A DNA stretch of 64,000 bases from positions 30,159 through 94,158 of the forward strand of contig JAYEVE010001325.1 of assembly GCA_036346375.1 (NCBI GenBank), in the 5' to 3' direction. The translations under genes were made by a program, and so were the position numbers. The notes beneath the pieces were generated by a model, which saw nothing but the letters and a program-made list of their open reading frames with translations, had not been told where the DNA came from and searched no databases. This stretch comes from Guadua angustifolia. Lineage: Eukaryota; Streptophyta; Magnoliopsida; Poales; Poaceae. Positions within the stretch are counted from its first letter, which is position 1. Each line of letters begins with the position of its first letter. Below, piece after piece: positions 51,000 through 62,839 of the stretch.

Positions 51000-52460
51000 C
51001 GAGCCGAGTCGCCTTCATGACCAGCCGACGACGCCCAAAGCCTTGCAAGCTCAGAAGCCCGCCAGAGGGCTCTCAGACTCGCCACGCTGTTGGTCGCCGA
51101 ACTCGCCAACCACGCACTCAATTGGTCGCCAGGGGTAAGGATAAGGATCCCAAACTCGAAGCGCTTAAAGGACCTTGAGCCGAAAAACATGACCCAAGGT
51201 TTCTCCTCTTCAGATGAAGTTTGGGAGCAAGTTATTACGCTCGCCGACCACAAAGTCACGAAAGCACTTATGACGATGGTCAGGCGAGCCACGACCGAAC
51301 GCCGAACGCCGCCAGCCCATGGCCCATTTGGCGATTCGTCCGCCACCTCTGGTTCTCAGATGTCCCTGAGCGGAAGTTGTTCTAAGACGACCACTGAGTG
51401 CGCCTCGAAATAATGCCGAGCTATGCAGAAGCCATGAGGAGAGCGCATAACAGCTTCAGACCATGCGGTAGCGCCCCTGGGGCCGCAAGACCTCACCGAC
51501 ATAATAAATTGGTGCCGCCGAGATCCCTGCTTCGCCACCAGACGGCACCGACAACTGGTATGCGTGCCGCGAGGTAGAGCAAAGCAGCCTTTTCACCAAA
51601 GTTGGGCGCTGTAAGGAGGGGTGGGGACGACAAGTATGCCTTCAGTCGTCAAGCGACCGCTGGGCGCCTCGAGTCCACTCAAGTCCCCGTGCTTGCACAG
51701 GTTCGGAAGAATGGGAGCCCACACCGCCGAGCCTCGAAATGAACTCGCTGAGGGCGCCATCCGACCGTGAGGCTTTGCACCGCTGATCGAGGTCGGGACG
51801 CCATCTTCGATCGCCGATCTTCTTCCTCGGTTCGCCAACCCCGAGCCCCGATCATGTAGCCGAGTACCTTCCGACGCTACCAACACGACACTTCCTGCTG
51901 AGCTTGATCTTGTACCGCTTAGGTTGGCTAGGTTTCTCGAGGTCACGAACGGGTTGCTTCAGAGAGGCTCTGACGATGATATCGCCCACGAGACCCAAGG
52001 TTCCGCCCGACCGGCGGCCAAACGCCCCGGTCATCGACGCTGAACGTGGCCCTCGTGATTGCGCAGTAATTCAAATGACATGGTCGTAGCAATAGGTGCC
52101 AAATGGCGGATGAAGGCCGCCTTTGTTTCGCTGCCAACCGCCACTTTGATCCGTGGTATCCCGAGTAAGCATCTAAGAAGCTCAACGCCTTAGCATTTTG
52201 CAAAGGTGAGTCGACGATCCGTCAATGCGCGAAGTGGGAAGTTGTCCTGGGCAAGCCGAAGTTCAACCCCGATGGTCGCATTTGACATTCTCCACTTCTC
52301 CGCTTTCTTCTAAACGATGACCGTTGGCTACCACTGAGTAATCTATTTCACGGATGAAGCCGCCTTCAAGAGCTTGTCCAGTTCTCCTTGATGATCGCGA
52401 TTTTCTCCGGGAAAAACGATGCAAGCTTCCGCGCATGTGTCGAGAGCTGTTCACTAGAAC
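51000..52460 (-). pseudogene. Gypsy reverse transcriptase and RNase H remnant
   Basis: Minus strand from 52,454: GGFIREIDYSVVANGH (RT entry), then ALSFLDAYSGYHG near 52,190 (first catalytic Asp), then GDIIVRASLKQPVRDLEKP near 51,975, where YVDD has become LVGD after a frame slip. KIKLSRKCRVGSV and a GYMIG-like word follow. Near 51,500, YY/FIMSVRSCGPRG corresponds to the LIYYVSEVL segment of RNase H. Frames change at least six times. The protein copied element RNA into DNA. The order protease (53.9 kb), RT, RNase H, integrase is preserved along the minus strand. Confidence 0.78.
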
Positions 52461-52849
52461 TTGTGCTCGACCACCTTCCTTTGGAACGCCGGCATGTCCG
52501 CTGGTTCCTGCTTAATATACCCTTGTTGGCTCGAAGGAAGGTGACGAAGCTCGAGTTCTTATTTGGAACTCACCACGAGACATGAATGCACTTGGTCGGG
52601 TCGCCTCATCAAGCTTAAGACGCCTTTGTCGCCCCACTGGCCGGATCGCCTTCTTCCGCGCGAGCATTCTTCTCCGTCTGTCGGATCGCTGCTTAGCAAA
52701 GATGCCGCCGAAGAGCTAAAGCCTTTGTCTGCAGTACCATGCGCCGGCCAGGTCGCTTAGCACCTGATGACACCGCTAGCTAGGTTTCATGCACCGAGCG
52801 GCATAATGGTTGGTTGCTATGAACTTGACCAAAGCAGCCGCCTCGAGGA

Positions 52850-53740
52850 TAGCTGCTGATGGGGACGGGATCCCTATCTTTCGTGAGATGTTGATACGCC
52901 GATTTGGGGGTGTTGAAGGCAATCAATTTAGGGCTTCTTTAACCAAGAAAGTTGGGAGCTTCACAATCGCAATGCCATTCCATACGTATACAAGATCCAA
53001 ATATCAATTGTTCCCGCAAGAAATCGAGAACCCGCAAGAACAAAGTATGAAGCAATCTGAAAAGGTAGTATTGAAATCAAAAGAAACAAGTTGAGGTTCT
53101 TGCTGCTCGCAAGTGTCTAGTCGACACGCTGAAACACGAGGAGGACGCACACGGGTTCTACCAAACACAACAAAACCTAGATGACAACGCATTTACTACC
53201 GGGCATTATATAGAGGAAGAGAAAGGACGCCCAAAGGGTGGCGCTGGCGGTGGAGGGCGTGCTAGTTTTCTCCCCACGTCCTCAACCTGGGCCGAGATCC
53301 TCCTAATAAATTACAGGGCCCACGGCCCAAATAAGGTGGCGCAGCACCGGCAGATTCTGATTGCTTGATTTTTCAGTGATTTCCATCGATCCATAAGGAA
53401 TTTGGCCTTGGGACCAGATCCACTGAAAAGGTTATCTCGATAATTTTCAAACGGGTGGTCGACACTAAAAACGGAGTCCAGAGCCCAAGTTATATCCGGC
53501 TCAAGTACTCTGCTGTTCCTGGATGGCCGAACCGACCGGAGACAAATTGGCTTGATCTTTGGGCCATCCCGTAGCATGAGCCATCCTTGGGTGTGTGGAT
53601 TGAGGTGCCGTCCTCCGAGGAAGTCTCGATGGGCCGAACATATGGATTGAGGCCTCCATGACTTTTAGAAAAACGCCATGCGCCGGGAAGTAGACGCCAG
53701 AGAGGAAGAAGAAGAAACAATGCACGCAGCATGTTGGCGT
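52850..53740 (-). mobile_element. Probable solo LTR inside the Gypsy protease
   Basis: The protease text breaks off after TYANML (53,74x) and returns as ALVKFIATNHYAA below 52,850. The intervening 0.9 kb is less GC-rich, non-coding, and on the minus strand has ctatataatgcc (near 53,210) with a leader-like region after it, as in an LTR promoter. Borders and target duplication could not be fixed to the base. Confidence 0.5.
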
Positions 53741-54010
53741 ATGTCCTCATCACGCAGAATGGAAGGTCCTCGACCACCTCAAGGTGATTAGTTTTGGCGA
53801 AGTTGTCTCGAGCCGCCAAGGTGACGCGCAAGACAACCTGCCCCAAGGGTGGTCGAGCTCCGAACTATCCCGGAAGAAGGGTATGGTGATGCTTGACCTT
53901 CGACCTGGAATTCAGATCCGGCCGAGCGCCTACCGCAAAGAGTTAAGAGAGCCGCCGCCGACCATGACGACGCGCTCGACCGCGGGTATTGCTGGATGAT
54001 TCCGGGTCAC
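53741..54010 (-). pseudogene. Gypsy protease remnant (upstream part)
   Basis: The minus strand near 53,990-53,940 reads ERVVMVGGGSLNSLR, a decayed form of the RVLVDGGSSLN active-site loop of plant Gypsy aspartic protease, with the catalytic Asp now lost or out of frame. Downstream EVVEDLPFCVMRTYANML leads to the LTR-like insertion. The rest (LVKFIATNHYA) lies below 52,850. The enzyme would release mature proteins from the polyprotein. It is non-functional. Confidence 0.6.
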
Positions 54011-55945
54011 GACCAAGGCGGTCTTCAAGTTCCCGAAGTCATACTCGAAGAGCGCCCTCTCGGGAGAAGGTGATGGTGACCCGCCATTTGTGGTCGCTTG
54101 ATCGGCTTCCCACCGCTACCTCGTGGATGGCATAAGGCGGCCTTGACCTCGCTACCGCCTAGTAAGTCGACGAGCCACCGAAGATGACGCTAATCCGCGC
54201 CGCTTTGCCGAACTCGAGATCGGATGTCATCATGCTTCGAGCTGCTCACCCCTGCCGGGTTGGTCATCATTTTTGGAAGCTCGCATCTCGCCCACCATCG
54301 AGAAAGCCCAATTTTGTTTCGCCAAGCCCTCGCAGTTCGCAGTCGGTCCCAGGACAAACAGTAACTTCTTGCCATAACCTCGGCCTTACTGCGCCGAAGG
54401 CCGTTCTCCGGGCCTGACCTTCACTCTTCCCTTCCGGGCCGGCTCGCTTGTCGAGATCGAGGCCGACCTTGACGAGGTCGGACCCATCCCAGCCCGATCT
54501 CGCACTCGAGGACTTCACGCCATCTCGCCAATACAACCACTCGTGGCAGTCTCGCCGTCCTACCTTCGCGCTTCCTCTTTCCCGGCAGGTACCTTGGCTC
54601 CGCTTCTTGGAATTGGATGGACTCGCTTCAGGAATTCGCACTGCTTACCTTGGTCGAGTCGCGCTCAGCCGACGGCGCCGCCCACATTTGAAAATTGCCC
54701 GCTTACGCGGAACAAAAGCAGGCGAGCTACGTGATCTCCGTGTCTCAGAAGGCGCCGGTCATGACACCGAACTTGAAGGCCTTGATGATGTTTCATCGGA
54801 GATGCTCGAATCGTGTTCTCGTGGGCGGATAAACCGCCGCACAAAATCACGGCGGTTCGCTTTGCCCCGATAACCCGATCTGTCTTTTCCTCCCCGCCAG
54901 AATAACTTCGAAGTTTGAGCGAGGGCGCTGATTTGGTGCCACGACCAAGGAGCCAAAGCCGTTGAAAAGCTGTCCGCGCGCCGCCTAAGACGGCCGGGAG
55001 ATAGTTGGCTATGACGAGCCTATCGCCCGCCACTAGGATGGCAATGAAAGTAGATAGATAGGAACTCGCCGGTTTTTTGGTTTCAAAGCGCCGATCAACG
55101 CAGTTTGAATCGAGTCGCTAACGACGCGACGGTAAGTCGTGGCGAAAGTACGCCATGCAACCGTAGTCGACCGTGCACGCCGAGTGTGATCGCCGCCAAC
55201 GAGGTCTCGCCGCTGTACGACCAGTCGAGGCGCCTTACGGCCCGATCTTCAATGAGACCGTTATGGCGCCGCTCGTGAGTCGCCGGAAGATAGCGCAGCG
55301 TCTCGACGCGGCGACGCCCGGGCGGAACGTCGGGAGAGATCTCGGCCCGCGGCTTCTGCCGACGCAGAACTTGTGTGGTTTACCGCCGCCCCGCTTGGGA
55401 CGGTACTGGGACGGTGCTGTGGATTCGTAGTCACATCCCGAGGACGCCATTGAGACGGCGGCGCCATACGGGGAGTCGTTCGACGCGCGCCGCTGGCGTC
55501 GCGGATTTAGCCGCCAATGCTCCTCGTGGAGGGGGTTCTCAAACGGCTGCGGAGGAATGTTTCGTCAGCGGCACGGCCGAAGTTTCGCTAGAGCTCGGCC
55601 AAGAGTTCGACCGCTCGCTTCTGGGTCAACCATGACTCGAGTAATCGGCGAGGCGCTCGAGAGAGGGAGCTCGCGGCGCAGACGCCAGCTTCTCTCGGGC
55701 TTCCGCCGAGTGCGTTATGGGTCGTTGATGGCGACATGCACCATCCGGACGAAGGCCTCAGAGTTCGCGATCACGCGCTATCCGCGCTTCTCCGTGGCAG
55801 ACCGCCCACCGCCAGTGGCGGCTGCTTGCGGTGGCGCGAAGGCGAAGGACGCGACGAGTCCGCGCCGAAGTCTCGCTGATGAATGTCCATGAACGGCATG
55901 CTATGTTCCCGGATCTCGGAGTTCTTCTTCGAGTGAGCGGCGTAT
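54011..55945 (-). other. GC-rich Gypsy 5' internal region (expected gag)
   Basis: By position, between the 5' LTR/primer-binding site and protease, this should be gag. Many overlapping open frames exist on both strands because stops are rare in this composition. I could not recognise a gag domain or CCHC knuckle, so no protein is called. Confidence 0.45.
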
Positions 55946-55961
55946 GGGCTCATCGGCGCCA
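55946..55961 (-). other. Gypsy primer-binding site
   Basis: On the minus strand tggcgccgatgagccc lies 1 bp after the 5' LTR. TGGCGCCG is the usual start of plant Gypsy primer-binding sites. This fixes the element's orientation as minus. Confidence 0.7.
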
Positions 55962-55962
55962 C

Positions 55963-56590
55963 TGCCGACGATCGATCGCTAACCGCAAGAAAGATGGTAG
56001 GGTCTTCGTGGTATGGGACTCAAGGCCGCTTCGCCTAAACGGGAATGGAATCGACACGCTGATGGTCGAGGCAAGGCGCTAACGAAGGGAGAAAGGTTTA
56101 TTGTTCGAGCCTCGCGAAGGTAACAAATTATTCTGCCGCCATTGGCGGTGATCTTTGTTATGTTGGTGTAATAAGGATGTTTACAACCAAGCAATGGTGA
56201 TTTCTAGCTCGGCTGTTGTGTGTACCGTGGTTGTCTCTCTGGCATATCCAAATTTTTATACCTCCCTTCAGCAGAATCACGTAGAGAAATCTTCGATCGT
56301 GGCCTTAATGCGCATTGAGAGCAGCTTGTAACCGCTCCTTGCCACAAGACTCCTACACCATTCGTGAGACCACGCCTAACTTCCCAAGAATGCAAGTCGA
56401 TCCAAGGAAATCAACGACTCAAGCAAAGGCAGTCTGCATTTTGAGGTCGTAAGGGGTTTTAACCGAGGTCGCGGACTCGAACTCGATCGCGCAGCGAAGG
56501 CATTGTGCCCCTACGAGCAAGGGCGCGGACGGGTGGCCGAAGCTAGGGACACGCTGACAGCACCGACGCCAAAGGATTGTCCAGCCTCGG
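55963..56590 (-). repeat. Gypsy 5' LTR
   Basis: Matches 45,021-45,706 with many small gaps (628 versus 686 bp). The TATA counterpart ggtataaaaattt is near 56,262 on the minus strand. The outer end (ccagcctcgg) abuts the Copia frame. Confidence 0.8.
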
Positions 56591-58566
56591 CTGTGGTTTA
56601 TCTAAGGCATGGTGGGGGAGGTCAGGTTGACTTCATGTCATGTCTCAATAGAGTTCCCAACAAACATGGAGAAGACCCTCACGAGAAGTGGGTTGAAGAA
56701 AACCATCACTTTCTTACTTTAAGCACATGGGGATGCTTACAAAAGTCGATGTACCGATTAACAAAAAGCGAAGCTCGGCCTAAGACAAAGGATTGTGTCT
56801 TTCTTGATATGCTCAGGAGCATCGCTTATAGATTTTAGTAGTTCTGATGTGCCCGATATGTATGTTGATACTATTATGGAGTCTGATACGCTTTTGAGAA
56901 TATATTTCGGCGAAAGATATGCATAGCACTTCTAGATTTTCCGAGATAATTCCCCAGACTATTACACCGCTGAGTCTTCTCGAGCAACCACTTGAGAAAA
57001 TCCTAGAGGAGGATGACAATGAAGCCCTAGAAAGAGCAAGAGACAAAGGATTGAAAAACTTTGGCAATGATTTCATTGTGTACCTCGTGGATGATACTCC
57101 CACGCCCATTGCAGAGGCATATGCATCTCCGCATGCGATAATTGGAAAGAAGTCGCCCGTAATGAGATGGACTCGATTCTCGCCAATGGGACTTGGGAGG
57201 ACTGAACGGCCCTATGGTTGTAAACCCGTGGGTTGTAAGTGGTGTTCAAGAAGAAGCTTAGGCCCGATGGTACTATTGAGAAGTACAAGGCTCGCTTAGG
57301 CTAAGGGTTACACCCAAAAAGAAGGCTAAGACTTTTTGATACTTATTCACCTGCTAGAATGACCACCATTCGAAAGATTATTTTCCCCGGTCGCTTCATA
57401 TGGTCTTCTGCTCATCGATGGACGGAAGACGCCTTTTCTTAATAGAGAGTTAGATGAGGAAATTCATGGAGCACTCGATGGGTATGTAGTAAAGGGTCAA
57501 GAGAGTAAGGTGTAAATTATTGAAATCTTTGTATGGCCCAAACAAGCACCTAAGCAATGGCATGAGAAGTTCGACACCACTTTGACTTCTCGAACTTTAT
57601 CATTAATGAGGCCGATAGATGTGTATACTATCGCTATGGTGGGGGTGAAGGAGTTATATTGTGCCTTATGTACGACATATACGATTTTCGACAAATATTG
57701 ATGTGATCAATGAGGTCAAGTCTTTTTCGCCAAAGAAATTTGATATGAAAGATCCGGGGAGAAGCCGATGTAACTCAACATCAAGCTTATGATGAGAGGA
57801 TTACTTTTTCGCAATCCCACTATGTGGAGAAGGTCTTGAGACGGCTATTTTATGGACAAGCAAGCCCTCCCACTCCTTATGATCCAAGTGTAACACCGAG
57901 AAAGAATAAGAGAATTGGTTTAAACCAATTGAGATATTCTCAGTATTATCTGGCTTTATGTATTCGGTCAGTAACGAGATTCGATATATCATTTGTCAGG
58001 AGCAAATTGAGTAGGTTCATGTCAAACCCGGTTCCGACATTGGCATGCACTTGAAAGGGTACGGAAAGGTAATTATGAGTTATGCGATTCACTATTCGTG
58101 GCACCCCGCAGTTTGATATAGTGACTTAACCGATTGATGTAGATGAGCTCTATGCCACCAAAGGGATATGTGTGTTACCTATTGGTGGTGGTGCAAAGGT
58201 CATGGAGGTCTCGCAAATGCACCATTTTGACAAGGTCAACCATGGAGGCGGAGCCATCTTTAGATACACCAATGAGAGGCAGATTGGTCAAGGGAGTTTG
58301 ATGGACTTGCTTGGTTGAAAAACCAATACGGCTATCCTTATGAACTGTGATAATCGGCCGGATTGCTAAAGTGAATGAAGTAAGGATAATGCAAGTCATC
58401 AAGACGTTAAAAGACGCATCAAGTCTCGTAAAATTGAGAAACTCCGAGTAATAAGTGTGACTTATATTCAAAATGACGTAAACCCGACAGATCCTTTATT
58501 AAGGACTATCACGAATGTGATAGAAGGTGCATCGAGGGAGATGGGTATGAGACCATATAAGTTATA
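56591..58566 (+). pseudogene. Copia element 2 pol, C-terminal half (integrase end, RT, RNase H)
   Basis: Resumes the frame cut at 45,020 with LSKAWWGEV and continues KTKDCVFLDML, DMHSTSRFSEIIPQT, EQPLEKILEEDDNEA, FGNDFIVYLVDDTPT and ERPYGCKPVGCKW. In later frames it gives KKKLRPDGTIEKYKARL-like text and TPYDPSVT, KNKRIGLNQLRYSQ, then RNase H-like words, ending EGASREMGMRPYKL and stop at 58,566. The catalytic YVDD box near 57,670 has lost several bases (ttatgtacgacatatacg). Reverse transcriptase and RNase H would make the element's cDNA. Numerous 1-5-base gaps break it into pieces of 40-130 codons. The long match in correct order shows it is the other half of the 43.2-45.0 kb polyprotein. Confidence 0.88.
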
Positions 58567-59093
58567 GTGGTAACCCAAATTATGATCGAGATCCCGTGAA
58601 TTGGGTCCTGGTAAAACAAGCTATCTTAACCGAGGAGAGTAATCATATCTCTCTAAGTGAAGATGCAATACTCTCAAAATGTCAGAAGGCGTGATGGCGA
58701 TATGTCTTAATGTGTTTCTATCGGCTATAACTAGCAAAGATGTCGTTTCACAGCAGCATTCTTGAAAGAACACACCTATATGAGCCCGACGCCTAAAGTA
58801 GCAAACTATGAGACTCCTGATGATCTCTAGTAAGCTCATGAAGAGACCATGGAGTACGACTCATATGCTCCAATTCATGAGAAGGCTACCGGCAGCCTGT
58901 ATCGCTATGACTTTGAGTGAAACTCTGCTCACACAAACTTGCAATTCAAGGCATAGTCCATTGTTCAAGTTGTGGATGGGTGTAGCTTAGAGCTCTAGGC
59001 GTAAGTTCAACTTAACAGCCGCTAAAACGCCGCTATATTAAACAAAGAGTGAGTATTGGTAAATCTCTAAATGGACTTTGAGATCCGTGGGGA
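58567..59093 (+). other. Copia element 2 3' untranslated region and polypurine tract
   Basis: No coding similarity. It ends atccgtggggat immediately before the LTR start at 59,094, a polypurine-tract-like sequence. The open frame at 58,808-58,990 has no known motif. Confidence 0.6.
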
Positions 59094-60066
59094 TTGTTGA
59101 ATTATTTGGGCAAGCCCACTTAATTGAGACAAATAATTCCTAGAAAATCTCAAAAGCCTACTCATGAGGAGACATGTGTGCATACATTAGTCCCATATTT
59201 TTGTAGAGGTGGAGGATGACCAACTTATAAGGGAGAGTTCTTCCACCTTCCTAGAACCATGTGGGAGAAAGGAGAAAGCCCACACGCTGCTGCCGCCTCG
59301 CCGGGCCGGGCCGCACGGCACGGCATGGGCCAAAGAGGGCGCGTGTGCGGCACCGCGTGAATGGTCCGCCGAACCGTCAAGGCCTTGCGCAGACGCAGCC
59401 TTTTGCGCTTTATTCTTTTGCTACTCGATAGTCGACGGCAAGATGAGATACGGATCAGAAGACTCCAATCATGGCACGCCCTCGTCACGTTTCACCACGG
59501 CTAATGAGTAAACTTATAAATATCGCTATTGCACCCGTAGAGGAATATACGCAAATCACATCGTTAGGGTTTTGCCACTTTCACCGCCGCCGCCGTTGTA
59601 ACCTTCTCCATCCCGAGCGCCGACGCATCTCGCAATCGGGAGAGTAGGTCTCGTAACCCTTCGCTTCGAGATCCCCGACCGGAGAGGGCGATAAGGTTTG
59701 GGAAGCGCCCGCACGATCGCTCAAGTTCGCTACCACGCTCGCTTCTCGCTTTCGCCGCTGACGCCGCCGTGAGCTACGCCTCGCGACGCGCCATCACCAA
59801 CGCCGATCACGCCATCACCACCAACGTCGACTACATCAACACCGCGAATCGCACCATTGTTCCAGATCCTCTTCGCCAAGACGCTCGACCGCGTCTCTAA
59901 TCTCGTGGTTAATCATGTTTATCAAGATGATCATGATGTTTGTGCTATTGTTAGAGATATACATGCTAGTTTTTGATGTTGTTCATGATTTATATTCGAA
60001 TTTAACTGAAAATGTCTAATTTCTCAACAATCCAAAACCTTATTGTAGATAATTTCCCGATTATCA
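59094..60066 (+). repeat. Copia element 2 LTR plus leader, unit 2
   Basis: Starts tgttgaattatttgggc and follows unit 1 (42,253-43,221) throughout with many 1-20-base gaps. It serves as the 3' LTR of unit 1, yet it is followed by leader and gag again instead of host DNA. Confidence 0.82.
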
Positions 60067-60398
60067 ATGGCTGGTTTTGCCGATGCACCGAGGCTTCGAG
60101 AAATTCTCGTGTGCACTTTAAGAGGTGGCAAGTCAAGGTCACGCCCGCTTACGGCTATGAATGTATTCGGGTTAGTAAAGGCAAACCTGTGATCTTCCGC
60201 CGAAAGCGAGATGAGTTTCACGGATGCCAATACTTTTCGCGGGATGCATTCTTAGCATTCTTGCCGAATCGCCTGTGATGTGTACATGCACATAATAGAC
60301 GCGAAGCCGTGGGGATACATCAACGCCAAGTTCGGTGCATCGGATGTGGGCAAGGAATCGCATGTTGCGGAGAACTTTCATGACTATAAGATGGCTGA
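60067..60398 (+). pseudogene. Copia element 2 gag fragment (unit 2)
   Basis: ATG at 60,067 opens the same MAGFADA start as unit 1, with VHFKRWQVKVTPAYGYECIR in an alternative frame. It continues to AENFHDYKMADN at about 60,398, where the sequence leaves gag and jumps into a copy of the leader at a shared aatcatg. Only about 110 codons' worth of the Gag matrix-like region remain. The differences from unit 1 are mostly small gaps, so the frame cannot be trusted. It would have had the RNA-packaging role of Copia Gag. Confidence 0.75.
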
Positions 60399-60785
60399 TA
60401 ATCATGTTTATCAAGATGATCATGATGTTTGTGCTATCTATGTTAGAGATATACATGCTAGTTTCTGTGATGCTATTCATGATTTATATTCGAATTTAAT
60501 CTGAAAATGTCTAATTTCTCAACAGGCCTACACACGATGACCTAATCAATGGCAATTGAAGATGTTTTGATTATCGTAGCGCGCTGCTGCTGCGATCAAG
60601 CTTTCAAATTTTGGTTTTGATTGTCCGAAGGTTACTGAAATTTGATATCCAGCGGATCTTAGAATTTCGCATAAAATCAAAAGTACATTTTAAATCCATT
60701 TTTTGATCGGATTTTGAGATCTCGCAAAATCTATGAGAAACATATAAATTCTACCAAAAAATTTAAAATCCTGCTGTAATATTTT
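60399..60785 (+). repeat. Displaced leader copy plus foreign segment
   Basis: 60,399-60,525 repeats the leader block gtttatcaagatgatcatga...aaaatgtctaatttctcaac also present at 43,060-43,180 and 59,915-60,030. 60,530-60,785 is unrelated AT-rich sequence (ttttgattatcgtagcgc, agatctcgcaaaatctatgag) with no counterpart in unit 1. Confidence 0.65.
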
Positions 60786-61679
60786 TAATGTTCACATCAC
60801 ATACTGTTCATGTGTTCTCGACATCAATATGTTCTCTTCTTATCAGTCATTCGGGATTCCTCCGCCCCGATGGGGAATGGGTCACATGCTTTATTCATGG
60901 CATCGCACGGATCCGAGGTTCACTTCAGAAAGATCGTGGTACCGAGGAACGGCAAAGATGTCCCTTCTATCAACAAGAATCTCGTAGTGGCTCCTTCTAT
61001 GCGAGATGGGTTTAAGGTAGTGTTAGAGTCTAATAAAGTAGTTGTGTCCAAGCATGGACTATTTATTGGTAAAGGCTATGAGTGCGGAGGCTTGTTCCGC
61101 TTTTTCCTTTCAGATTTCAATAATAAGTCTGTGAACCATATCTGTGGTAGTGTTAATGATGATAGTACTTGGCACTCTCGCTAGGCCACATTAATTTTGG
61201 TCTTATGAATCGCTTTCCAAAGATGAGTTTAATTTCAATTTCACTATTGCCAAAGGTTCTAAGTGCCATAGTGTGCAATCGGTTAACTCTAAAGCCTGCG
61301 GTCAGAGAGGAACTTGGCACCTCTAGAACTCATACATTCTGATCTGTGCGAGATGAATGGTGTTGACAAAGGGTGGAAAGAGATATTTCATGACATTGAT
61401 TGATGATGCGACTAGATTTTGCTATGTTTACTTGTTGAAAACTAGGACTAGATGCTAGACTACTTTAAAATCTATAAAGTTGAAGTTGAAAATCAACTAG
61501 AGAGAAAGATCAAACGCCTTAGGTCGGATCGTGGTGGCTAATTTTTTCCCAAAATCTTTGATGATTTCGCAAGGAACATGGTATTATTCATGAGAGGACA
61601 CCTCACTACCAATCAAACGGGATTGCCGAGAGGAAAAACCGCACGACCGACTTGGTGAACGCCATGTTAGACATCGCTG
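60786..61679 (+). pseudogene. Copia element 2 protease/integrase start (unit 2)
   Basis: Rejoins unit 1 at the sequence equivalent to 44,112 (ctcgacatcaatatgttctc), just after the protease DTG. A 124-codon frame (60,810-61,184) reads MGNGSHALFMASHGSEVHFR, VLESNKVVVSKHGLFIGKGY and NNKSVNHICGSVNDD. Integrase text LTKGGKRYFMTLIDDATRF follows but is cut by a stop in aactaggactagatgct. It ends at the Gypsy LTR start (61,680), at the same nucleotide context as unit 1 (gccatgttagacatcgc-tg). Confidence 0.83.
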
Positions 61680-62839
61680 TGTCGACGATGGATCGCCAAC
61701 CGCAAGAAAGATGGTAGGGGTCTCGTGGTGGTATGGGACCAAGGCAGCTTCATTCCAAACGGCGAATGGAATCGATACGTTGATGGTCAAGGCAAGGCGC
61801 CAACGAAGCGGGAGACAAGTCGGCGCTGCGGATCCTCCGCGGAACGCCGGGCCCTGCACCGCGGGCCGAGGCTACGGTCACGCTCGCCGCATTGCGCCGA
61901 CGCGACCGGACCGCACGACCGCCTCTTTCTTGCATCGAGGGTGTCGCGGTAGTCGCGGCTTTGGCCGAGGCGCCGCTAACCGGTGTACGAGGCTTGGGGT
62001 CGATTCGGCTGCTGCGCCATCTTGGCCAGTCTCGTGAACCCGGCTTCGTTCAGCGAACGCCGATCGACACGAGCCAGGCCGGCATGTCTTGCACAATGCA
62101 TGCTCTACCACCCCGGAGGTTCCGGTAGCCGCCTTGGCCCCGCTCGGCCGGTTCGGGATGCTGGAGCAAAACGCACCGCAAGATATTCTCGAGCTGAAGG
62201 GGAAGTATGGAGCGGCTTCCCGCCCCTCTATTAGCTGTTGATGTACCTGACGGGCTCGCCCGCGAGCGCCGCCAGCCACTTGCATGTGGGCGAGGTAGCT
62301 CCTCGGCGCCTCGGCTCAAGACTAAGCTTGTTCTCACCAGCCTTTGGCTCCCCGGGCCGCTGCGGGGGCCAATAGGGTGAGAGTAAGAGCTGATAGTCTG
62401 GTCTTGGCGATCCTCCTCACAGATCGCGAGCGGAGATGGGAATCGTCTCTGGACCCGTCGTTACTTAAACGGCCGAGAGATTCCCGAGTCGGGCCCGACA
62501 CGCACCGAAGGTGGGTCGAATCGTTCAGATCTACCGCCCACGCCCGCTTTAACTCCAAAGATTCGTGGTCCCGTAACCATCGAGTAAAGGCACGTTCTAG
62601 GCCACGGGCTGAACTACCCCGAGCAAGAGCTGAATCCGCACCTCCCAGGCTCGAGGTCGTGCAGGAGTTGAATCCTTGCCCTCCGAGCTCGAGGTCGTGC
62701 GGGGGCCGCACAGCCCAGGTCATGGTCGGAGAGTTTGCGGCCCAACCCCGAGCTAGGGGCTCCGTTGACCATGCCTTTGACCTGATAAAGATTTCTCAGT
62801 CCTCGTCATCGTCCTTTGACCAAAATCCATAATCTTGAC
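61680..62839 (-). mobile_element. Second copy of the Gypsy LTR edge and GC-rich remnant
   Basis: 61,680-61,818 matches the LTR start at 45,021 (tgtcgacga-ggatcgccaac). It then diverges at gtcggcgctgcgg into GC-rich sequence without a recognised domain. 62,640-62,720 has repeated gagctcgaggtcgtgc words like the LTR interior at 45,540. It is therefore an internally deleted relative of the 45-56.6 kb Gypsy. Confidence 0.6.

Larger units (their letters stand above)
45021..56590 (-). mobile_element. Gypsy (Tat-like) LTR retrotransposon inserted in Copia integrase
   Basis: The minus-oriented element is very GC-rich (cgag/ctcg words). LTRs lie at 45,021-45,706 (3') and 55,963-56,590 (5'), sharing aaccgcaagaaagatggtag and gtgatctttgttatgttggt. 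In its own orientation it carries a possible gag (unrecognised), protease, RT/RNase H and integrase (54-49.8 kb), plus an extra antisense ORF region before the 3' LTR. The Copia reading frame LDIAG...LSKAWWGE is split exactly here. The flanks gccgg (left) and ctgtgg (right) are a blurred target duplication. An antisense ORF beside the 3' LTR is known in Tat-lineage elements such as Grande, so the lineage is inferred from layout. Confidence 0.85.
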
